Shown: positions 33,831 to 40,470 of the stretch, piece by piece
How positions within the stretch are numbered: position 1 is the stretch's first letter
Layout: the number at the start of each line of letters is the position of its first letter
Assembly: GCA_016721825.1 (NCBI GenBank)
Contig: JADKHI010000005.1
Location: 62,001 to 126,000 of the forward strand
Origin: Flavobacteriales bacterium
GTDB lineage: Bacteria > Bacteroidota > Bacteroidia > Flavobacteriales_F > PHOS-HE28
DNA: 64,000 bases
Direction: 5' to 3'
Translations under genes and position numbers: made by a program
Notes under the pieces: model-generated
What the model saw: the letters and a program-made list of their open reading frames with translations, nothing else
The model's database searches: none
What the model was told of the DNA's origin: nothing

Positions 33831-34290
33831 GTTGATCAACATCGTGGGCCATGTTGATCAACATCGTGGGCAACGTTGATCAACATCGGGGGCACTGGTG
33901 ATCAACATAGAGGGGACTGTTGATCAACATCGGGGGCACTGTTGACCAACATCGGGGGCAACGTTGATCAACATCGGGGGCACTGTTGACCAACATCGGG
34001 GGCAACGTTGATCAACATCGAGGGCACTGTTGACCTACATCGGGGGCAACGTTGATCAACATCGAGGGCACTGTTGACCTACATCGGGGGCAACGTTGAT
34101 CAACATCGAGGGCACTGTTGACCTACATCGGGGGCAACGTTGATCAACAACGCGGGCCATGTTGACCAACATCGTGGGCAATGGTGACCAACAACGAGGG
34201 CCATGTTGACCAACATCGTGGGCAATGGTGACCAACAACGAGGGCAACATTGATCAACATCAAGGGCAACGTTGACCAACATCGAGGCCT
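33831..34290. repeat. 22-bp tandem repeat array, 21 units, palindromic core GTTGATCAAC
   Basis: The stretch divides exactly into twenty 22-base units and a 20-base last unit with no spacers. Each begins with GTTGATCAAC or a close variant (GTTGACCAAC, GTTGACCTAC), followed by ATCGnGGGCAnn. In the middle, a 44-base pair of units is repeated three times in identical form, so a dimer has been amplified. Frames open through it on the minus strand merely follow the period and are not genes. It fills most of the gap between the fibronectin-like and XRE genes. Confidence 0.95.
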
Positions 34291-34302
34291 CCATGCCGTG
34301 CC

Positions 34303-34527
34303 TCAGCTGTCACTTATCCCTTGCTCAGGCTTAGGGCTGGGCGTGAGCAGCTCTTCGAGGGATCGCTTGAACAGGCGGGCAAAGCGCAGGGCCACGGGTG
34401 CATCGGGTGGGTACTTGCCGTTCTCAAGCTTGCTCACGGCCCCTTGGGTCAGGCCCACCTCCTCAGCCACGTGGTGTTGCGTGTAGCCTTGTTCGATGCG
34501 GAGCTTCCGGATGTTCTTTCCAAACAT
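34303..34527 (-). CDS. XRE-family (Cro/C1-type) small DNA-binding protein
   Basis: The 74-residue product consists of one HTH_3 domain: FGKNIRKLRIEQGYTQHHVAEEVGLTQGAVSKLENGKYPPD, then a fourth/fifth helix (APVALRFARLFKRSLEELL) and a short tail. It is a stand-alone repressor or antitoxin-like protein; no toxin gene is adjacent. Start at 34527 gives the normal domain edge; a start 18 codons upstream is in frame but adds no structure. Its 3' end is 12 bases from the 22-bp array. Confidence 0.85.
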   Translation of the reverse strand: MFGKNIRKLRIEQGYTQHHVAEEVGLTQGAVSKLENGKYPPDAPVALRFARLFKRSLEELLTPSPKPEQGISDS

Positions 34528-34604
34528 GGTCTTTGCGATCGGGTTATGTGGTCCGCAGGCCAGTGCCGACGGCACCGGCAAGGTGGTACAGGGGCATGCT
34601 CCAG

Positions 34605-34628
34605 AAAATACCCGGAAACCGGTATTTT
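34605..34628. promoter_or_regulatory. AT-rich inverted repeat upstream of the XRE gene
   Basis: AAAATACC/GGTATTTT with an 8-base middle lies 77 bases upstream of the XRE start. On the plus strand it continues as a T run, so it could be an operator of the XRE gene or a terminator for plus-strand reading. Confidence 0.4.
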
Positions 34629-34689
34629 TTGGGTGTGTTGGGCTCAGATCGGCCTCTTTCTAACAGGTTCTAGTGGTTCGACCGGGTTG

Positions 34690-34726
34690 CCTTGGCGGGC
34701 GAAGGAGCGCCCGCACTGAGGAGCTT
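34690..34726. repeat. GC-rich REP-like hairpin, copy 1
   Basis: CCTTGGCGGGCGAAGGAGCG... forms the stem GCGGGCG/CGCCCGC with loop AAGGAG and ends in GAGCTT. It lies 80 bases downstream of the S74-T9SS gene (minus strand). Near-identical copies are at 38380-38416 and 38544-38580. Confidence 0.75.
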
Positions 34727-34805
34727 CTCATCAACCACCGAAGGTTGGGCGGTAACGACGAACGGCCCCCGAAGGAGCCGCTCGCCATTGAAAAGGAACT
34801 GGATC

Positions 34806-37169
34806 TCAGCGCTCGTTCAGCTTCACAGCCTTCTTCACAAGAGGCTCGTCATTCACATACAGTGTGCAGAAGTAAGTGCCCGCCGCCAGTTGCTGTGTGT
34901 TCCACTCGTAGGTGAAGCTGCCCGTAATGCGGGTGGCTTCCTCCAGCACCTCGATCACGCGACCGGTATTGTCAGTGACCTCCAGGCGAATGCGGCCGGG
35001 GGTGCCCACCGTATAGAGCAGTTGCGTGCTGGCAGCGACCGGGTTGGGGACGATGCGGAGGTCGGTTTCCAGGGTGCCCCCGCCACTACTACCTGCACCT
35101 TGTTGCATGGAATGCCCGTCAAAGGCACCGGCGTCGCAGCATTGATCAAGCTGTTGTTGCAGCTGGTCGATCCGGGCGTTCTGTTCTTGCATGGCAGCGA
35201 CCAGCAAAGGAATGATGGATACATAGTCCAGAGCTTTCACTGGCATTTCCATAGCGACCTGGTTGCCGAGCGAATCGAACGCCGCAGGTATGGTGACATT
35301 GCTGACCAGGCCAGGCAGAACTACTTCAACATCCTGCGCTAGAAAACCCATATGATCACCAGTCGGCAGTTCGAGGTCCGGGTGAACGCCTTGAATGAAC
35401 GAATAGGTCTTGGGCGAGAGCTGCGCAAGAACAGAGGAAGCGTTCAGCAAAGGTTCCACATTCTGTTTCAAGTTGGCATCGCTCAGCTGAAACACTGTAT
35501 TGATGTACAAGCCCCCACTTTGAATGTTCACGTTCCCATCGAACCACCCCGCCCAGTTATTGGTGCCATTTGAGGCACCGGCCCTGATGCCATAGTTTGT
35601 GGTGGCCGCTTGGTTAGCTAAGGCATAGACCCCGTAAGAACTTGTTCCTGTACCCTGCCCGTATGCCCTCAAACCATAAGTGGCAGTAGCTCCTGCTAAT
35701 GCTTGAAAAAAACCAGCATCGTTCGTTGCCGTGCCGCCGGCGGTACGGCTCCACACCCCAACGCTGCTCGTTGCTGGACCAAAAGTGTTGAACTCACCCG
35801 CACGATTGTTCGTTGCGGCGCCCGATACACCGACCACATTGGCACTTGCCACGAGGCCTCGATTTGTCGCAGTGGTCGTCGATGTTTCCGCTGTTACGCT
35901 CGCAGCGGTAGTAGTCGTTGTACCTCCCTTGGCCACTACGTCCAAGCCGGTGCGAACCGGGCCAGTCGTATAACGACCTGAGTAAGCTACAAGGCCAGTG
36001 GTGCTTGAACTGGCTAAGTCGCTGTCGAAGAGACCTGCTACAGGGATGTTGGTGGTATTCGCGAACACATGCAGCTTGGCATTCATGGTCGTCACACCAA
36101 TACCCACCTTGTCATCCACGTCAGGACAGGAAGGTGAACTAGCGCCTACCGCTGTATACACGTTGTTCGGCGCCGTGGTGCTCATACTCCATTCACAGTT
36201 GTCCGGCAGGTTGGCTATGGGCCGGTGTTCAATGACCCCGTTGGTCATGTTCACGGTCACCATCTCGGTGGATGTGCTCACCGCGTCTGTTGGTAGGCTT
36301 CGGACCCTCACTTTACCGTTCAATAGGTCTAACCGCTCCGTAGGTGCCGCCGCTGCTGTCGTCCAATCTCCAAGACCGAAGTATCCTTCATCCAAGCTGA
36401 CATCGGGTTGAAAACGGCCCATTTCAAGGCCATTCGCTCCGCTGGCCGTATTAGAACTACCGTCTGCACCGGTGTAAATGAACTTGTAAAGGCCTGGGCC
36501 TTGACCAATAGAAGCGTCACGAGACCAAACGGCACCAGCATCACGAAGCGTTCCATTTACAGGGTCCGCGATCAGTCCCGTGTAGAAGAAATCCAGGTCA
36601 CGGCTTCCGCTCAGGCCCTCACGCATGCCAGGGCGATAACCCTCTACGTTCTGACCATTATTATCCGCGTGGAACAGGGTGTACGGTTCATCCACCGTGC
36701 CATTGAACGACCCTACTCCAAAATGACCTGTTATCGATTGGTTATTGTTTGAACCAATGGAGATCGAAACATTCTTCTTAAGTCGAGCACGCTGAGCGAC
36801 ATTCGATTGCCCGTCGTTGGTCCAAAAGCGTAGATCACCTGCATTTGCCCGGACATGAAAGTTCTCATCCGCCCATAAGCTGAAGATGTCACCAACCGGC
36901 AAATTACCTCTCTCTAGACGCCAAAAATTGTCCGCATTGTTAGGCCCTCTAGTTCGAAACACTTCGCCTGTCGGCGTGCCCATCTGATCGCCGCGAACGA
37001 TTAATGCGGAGCCTGCGGCATAGACGTTCCCGATTGTAAAACTGGCTGGAGGATTGGCTGGGTCTAAACGATATTCGCCGAATAAGGAATTCTGCACCTG
37101 GCCGAAGGAATGCAGCGTGGTAACGCACAGCGCGGCTGCCAATAAACGCCCATAGGTTCGCTTGTCCAT
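34806..37169 (-). CDS. Tail-fibre-like secreted protein with S74 chaperone and T9SS sorting domains
   Basis: The 787-residue product has a signal peptide (to about 23) and a long beta-rich, Thr/Ala/Gly-rich body with repeated phrases such as GVY, GLRAYGQGT and AGWFDGNVNI, as in trimeric phage fibres. A peptidase S74 intramolecular chaperone follows at about 560-680 with the Ser563/Lys568 dyad in LSDANLKQNV and a HMGFLAQDVEVVLPGLV block plus a coiled coil. A type A T9SS sorting domain occupies 704-787. If S74 self-cleaves as in phage spikes, the T9SS tail would be cut from the fibre, which is hard to reconcile with tail-directed export; possibly cleavage occurs after export. Confidence 0.88.
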   Translation of the reverse strand: MDKRTYGRLLAAALCVTTLHSFGQVQNSLFGEYRLDPANPPASFTIGNVYAAGSALIVRGDQMGTPTGEVFRTRGPNNADNFWRLERGNLPVGDIFSLWADENFHVRANAGDLRFWTNDGQSNVAQRARLKKNVSISIGSNNNQSITGHFGVGSFNGTVDEPYTLFHADNNGQNVEGYRPGMREGLSGSRDLDFFYTGLIADPVNGTLRDAGAVWSRDASIGQGPGLYKFIYTGADGSSNTASGANGLEMGRFQPDVSLDEGYFGLGDWTTAAAAPTERLDLLNGKVRVRSLPTDAVSTSTEMVTVNMTNGVIEHRPIANLPDNCEWSMSTTAPNNVYTAVGASSPSCPDVDDKVGIGVTTMNAKLHVFANTTNIPVAGLFDSDLASSSTTGLVAYSGRYTTGPVRTGLDVVAKGGTTTTTAASVTAETSTTTATNRGLVASANVVGVSGAATNNRAGEFNTFGPATSSVGVWSRTAGGTATNDAGFFQALAGATATYGLRAYGQGTGTSSYGVYALANQAATTNYGIRAGASNGTNNWAGWFDGNVNIQSGGLYINTVFQLSDANLKQNVEPLLNASSVLAQLSPKTYSFIQGVHPDLELPTGDHMGFLAQDVEVVLPGLVSNVTIPAAFDSLGNQVAMEMPVKALDYVSIIPLLVAAMQEQNARIDQLQQQLDQCCDAGAFDGHSMQQGAGSSGGGTLETDLRIVPNPVAASTQLLYTVGTPGRIRLEVTDNTGRVIEVLEEATRITGSFTYEWNTQQLAAGTYFCTLYVNDEPLVKKAVKLNER

Positions 37170-37180
37170 GGTTCTTGTGA

Positions 37181-38230
37181 TTAGGGTGATGCGTGGATGA
37201 TCCTGATCGCTTGTAATGGTCTGGTATTCGCACTAACCAAGAGGATGTATTGCCCATCGGCCAGGCCGGCTAACGACCAGCTCATACCCAACCCACCCAC
37301 CGGTACAACGCCTCTGCGCCACACTCGGCCGGCCATGTCCAATAACCGTAGGGAAGCTCCATTCAAAGACGCATCGAGCTGAACATACAGATCGTCACCA
37401 ACAGGATTTCCTCCTCGAAGTATGACAGCCGTTGAGGATTCCTCGACCGAATTTGAAAAGGAACAATCCCATGGGTCCGTTGAAACGCAAACGGCATCGA
37501 CGAACGCATACGCTGCATTCACCTGACCGGTAGGATCCAATTCCTCTGCCACTATCTGCGCATCCCAAAGGAAACACCCAAAGGCAACGTACTCGTAGGC
37601 AGAATCTGGAACATAGACTCCGCTCACTTGTATCCAGGTTGCCGTATCGCTCAGCACGTTGCCCAAGGACAACGCATTATTTCCTGACCAGACCGTCCAC
37701 GTGGTATGGGCCTGCATGGAGAACTTCACGCCAACGCCACTCGATGCAAAGCGGAGCGAATTGCTACCTGGGTCATTCCCGAATCCACCAGGCGATGCCA
37801 TCAGAGAGATATAGACAGGCACTCCGGGTGTCAATGGCGCAGCGAGCGGCCGTTGTATGCACTCGCGATACGTCGGTATGCCCTGATGGTAGGTTGCCAT
37901 ACCCATATATGCATCCCCATGGAAGGGCTCTTGATAGCCAGCGATGTTGTACGGCACATCAACACTGTCGTTACTATTACACCTGTTGAAATAGTCAGGA
38001 CTTTGCGAAACAATAGACCAGCCATCGGCAAGGAGGACCTGACCCGAATTCGAGGGACAAAGCGTGTATTCCTCGAAGCTCGGGTTAGGCACCAAATTCT
38101 GCCCGCTCACATGACCCAAGCAGGCTAAGCCTAAGATGATCGCCAGTGCAATCTGTCCACTAGCTGGTAAACCCACAACACGTGAATGTCCTTTATGCTG
38201 TAGCATGGTTGAACTAGCGTGCATAGGCAT
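37181..38230 (-). CDS. Secreted protein with T9SS sorting domain
   Basis: The 349-residue product has a signal region ending near HVSGQ and a mature start NLVPNPSFEEYTLCPS, a beta-sandwich type common at the head of flavobacterial surface proteins. The middle (about 70-265) is a carbohydrate-binding-like jelly roll by composition. The last 75 residues (VGDDLYVQLDASLNGASLRLLDMAGRVWRRG...GLADGQYILLV) match a T9SS sorting domain. Three in-frame ATGs (38230, 38224, 38206) are possible starts; 38206 would give a shorter, more typical signal. It lies 11 bases upstream of the S74 gene. Confidence 0.82.
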   Translation of the reverse strand: MPMHASSTMLQHKGHSRVVGLPASGQIALAIILGLACLGHVSGQNLVPNPSFEEYTLCPSNSGQVLLADGWSIVSQSPDYFNRCNSNDSVDVPYNIAGYQEPFHGDAYMGMATYHQGIPTYRECIQRPLAAPLTPGVPVYISLMASPGGFGNDPGSNSLRFASSGVGVKFSMQAHTTWTVWSGNNALSLGNVLSDTATWIQVSGVYVPDSAYEYVAFGCFLWDAQIVAEELDPTGQVNAAYAFVDAVCVSTDPWDCSFSNSVEESSTAVILRGGNPVGDDLYVQLDASLNGASLRLLDMAGRVWRRGVVPVGGLGMSWSLAGLADGQYILLVSANTRPLQAIRIIHASP

Positions 38231-38379
38231 AGAAGGTTTGAGTTCAGCCCTGTGAAATTAGCTACCGATGGGCGCGATCGGTTCTTATCCTGCCCTCTAT
38301 TGTTTTCAACCTGCTGCGAACAGGTTGTGAACCGCTATCGATATCAACCAACTCTCAGTAGCGTGCCCCTCGCAAACGT

Positions 38380-38416
38380 CCTTGGCGGGCGAAGGAGCGC
38401 CCGCACCCAGGAGCTT
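38380..38416. repeat. GC-rich REP-like hairpin, copy 2
   Basis: Same 26-base core as copy 1 (stem GCGGGCG/CGCCCGC, loop AAGGAG) ending in GGAGCTT, at the left edge of the composite array and upstream of the T9SS gene that starts at 38230. Confidence 0.75.
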
Positions 38417-38543
38417 AAAGGCCTGGGCTCAGGCTCAGAAGGCACCTAGGCTGTTAGGCCTTGAAAGCCGGGCGGCCGTTGACCTCTGAGCTGCTTAGGT
38501 CGGTGGCTCGGAAGTAGCACAGCGCAGAAGCCATATGCAAATG

Positions 38544-38580
38544 CCTCTGGCGGGCGAAGGAGCGCCCGTGCCGAAGAGCT
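38544..38580. repeat. GC-rich REP-like hairpin, copy 3
   Basis: CCTCTGGCGGGCGAAGGAGCGCCCGTG keeps the hairpin; the outermost pair is weaker (CCCGTG in place of CCCGCAC). It heads the second 167-base unit. Confidence 0.7.
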
Positions 38581-39054
38581 AGAAGGCTTGGGCTCAGGCT
38601 TAGAAGGCACCTGGGCTGTCGGGCCTCTGAAAGCTGGGCGGCCTTTGACCGCTGAGCTGCTTGGGCCTTTGGCTCAGAAGTTCAGGTCAAGAGTTGGTAG
38701 GTCGCGTGAGCGAAAGGCTTTGATGGCTTAGAGGCCTTTAACAGCCACTGACCTCTGAACCGCTTGGGCCTGGGTTTAGAAGTTCTTTTCAAGGGGTAGG
38801 TCGGGTGAGCGAAAAGGCTTTGAAAGCGTAGGGGCCTTGTACAGCCGCTGACCTCTGAGCCGCTTGGGCCTGGGCTCCGCAGTTCAGGTCAAGAGTTGGT
38901 AGGTCGCGCGAGCGAAAGGCTTTGATGGATTAGAGGCCTAACAGCCACAGACCTCTGAACCGACATGGTCCAAGGCTCAGAAGTTCAGGTCAGGGGTTGG
39001 CAGGTCGCGGCAGCGCAAGGCCTAAAAGCAACCGTTTGACGGGGCCACAGCCCC

Positions 39055-40464
39055 TTAGTTGAGGACCAAAGCTTTCAGCCGTGCAACGGGGATGTTACTG
39101 TCATCCACGCCTACCACGATATAGGTACCGCTTGCCAAGGCATCCACCCCCAGGTGAATAGAACCGGGGCCTTGGACCTGGGAGGCTTTGACCAACCTAC
39201 CTTCTGAACTGTACAGTAGGATGGAACTGACAGAGCCATCGACGGTTAAGTGAAGTGGTTGGCCGGAATATGCAACGGAGTTGAGCAGAACGAGCGGTCT
39301 TGCGTGGCCATTATTTTCCGACAGCCCAACAGGCGAACCGCATGTATCCACGTAGCTGACGCCGATGAACTTAGCCGAGTTGTTCACATACTGCCCATCT
39401 GCCGTATCGCCACATGCGACGAACAGCGTATCGCCATAGAAGTCCATGGAAGAAACGTAACCATTCTGCGAACTGGTGAAGTCACCATGGACGCCACACC
39501 AATTCGTGCCATTCCATGTTGCCACCCCATGGGCCTCAACACCTCCAGCATAATTGAACCCACCGCACACCCAGAGTAAGCCATCATGCACCTTCATATC
39601 CGTACATGTGGAGAATGAATACAGGTTGCCGAGCTCCCATTGCAGGCCGGTGCCGACCGCATGGAATGAACTTCCATCCCAACGCATGATCTCCTGGCCG
39701 GCGTTACCCTCGGGAATGGAGATCTGACCACCTACGTAAAGGTCGCCTTGATAAACAGCTAAACATGCCCCCCCCGAAACGCCACCGACGAACCCAGGGC
39801 CCAGGGCTGACCACTGATTACCCTCAAATTGGAAGATGCCCCGCAGCCCATTAATGTAACCATTGCCAATCGCAACTAAGCGGCCTTGGTACTTGATAAC
39901 GTCCAACATCAACACATCAGGTTCCTGAACGGTTCCAACGGGCACCCATTGGCCGCCGACACGTCGCGCGATTCCCATGGTGGGCAGTCCATCCGCGTTA
40001 TGGAAGCCGCCCGTGGCATATAGCGTATCATCTAGTACACGCAACTTACGTACCTGGTGCTCGAGGTTTCCAAAAGGATGCCAAGCCCCATTAGCCCAAT
40101 AAAGTATGCCCTCACAAGGCGATCCGTCCTCTATGAAATTGAAGTTACCACCAATTATCAGAGTGTCATGGTATACCACGATGGATTCGATAAAGCCCCA
40201 CTGCACATAGCTCAACGTATCCCATGCGCCGCCAGAATAGCGCATGACCGGATTGAGGGGATACCAGAAGGCCGAAGTGTCCAGAATTATACGACCCACG
40301 ATGTATAGCTCATTTCCAACCGAATCCGGAGCATATACTTGGCGCATGGGATTGCATCGTTCAGGCAAACCGGTAGCTGCCCAATACGGCTGTGCCATGC
40401 ATGACGATATCCACAGGCCACATGCCAAGAGCAAAACACCACGGATGGAGGAGCAAGTGGCCAT
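39055..40464 (-). CDS. Secreted beta-propeller-like protein with T9SS sorting domain
   Basis: The 469-residue product has a signal peptide (to about SCMAQ at 25). The body is a run of repeats of about 45 residues with phrases such as GGAWDTLSYV, GILYWANGAWHPFG, RRVGGQWVPVG, FEGNQWSALGPG, MRWDGSSFHAVG and ATWNGTNWCGV, typical of delta-60/kelch-like propellers. The C-terminal 75 residues (LHLTVDGSVSSILLYSSEGRLVKASQV...ALASGTYIVVGVDD) form a T9SS sorting domain. It starts 6 bases after the stop of the next upstream gene, so the two form an operon. Confidence 0.87.
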   Translation of the reverse strand: MATCSSIRGVLLLACGLWISSCMAQPYWAATGLPERCNPMRQVYAPDSVGNELYIVGRIILDTSAFWYPLNPVMRYSGGAWDTLSYVQWGFIESIVVYHDTLIIGGNFNFIEDGSPCEGILYWANGAWHPFGNLEHQVRKLRVLDDTLYATGGFHNADGLPTMGIARRVGGQWVPVGTVQEPDVLMLDVIKYQGRLVAIGNGYINGLRGIFQFEGNQWSALGPGFVGGVSGGACLAVYQGDLYVGGQISIPEGNAGQEIMRWDGSSFHAVGTGLQWELGNLYSFSTCTDMKVHDGLLWVCGGFNYAGGVEAHGVATWNGTNWCGVHGDFTSSQNGYVSSMDFYGDTLFVACGDTADGQYVNNSAKFIGVSYVDTCGSPVGLSENNGHARPLVLLNSVAYSGQPLHLTVDGSVSSILLYSSEGRLVKASQVQGPGSIHLGVDALASGTYIVVGVDDSNIPVARLKALVLN

Positions 40465-40470
40465 GATAGG

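Larger units (their letters stand above)
38380..39050. repeat. Composite degenerate tandem repeat (about 167-bp x2, then about 100-bp x4)
   Basis: The anchor GACC(T/G)CTGA(G/A)C(T/C)GC recurs at 38481, 38647, 38750, 38850 and, more changed, 38950. The first two units are 166-167 bases and each starts with the GC-rich hairpin; the next ones are about 100 bases and lack it. Shared pieces include GGCTCAGAAGTTCAGGTCAAGAG, GTAGGTCGCGnGAGCGAAAGGC and GAGGCCT. Copies differ by 10-25%, so the array is not recent. Confidence 0.85.
38231..39054. other. 824-base gene-free region made mostly of long-period repeats
   Basis: Apart from the leader of the gene starting at 38230, this stretch is filled by the repeat array at 38380-39050. 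No coding frame with support, tRNA or known RNA family was recognised in it. Confidence 0.7.

Noticed and set aside
33831..34290. CRISPR array
   Set aside because: Units are contiguous 22-mers without unique spacers, and no cas genes are present.
34056..34294. Two 64-codon minus-strand frames in the 22-bp array
   Set aside because: Open only because the repeat has no stop in those frames; product is periodic and has no start support.
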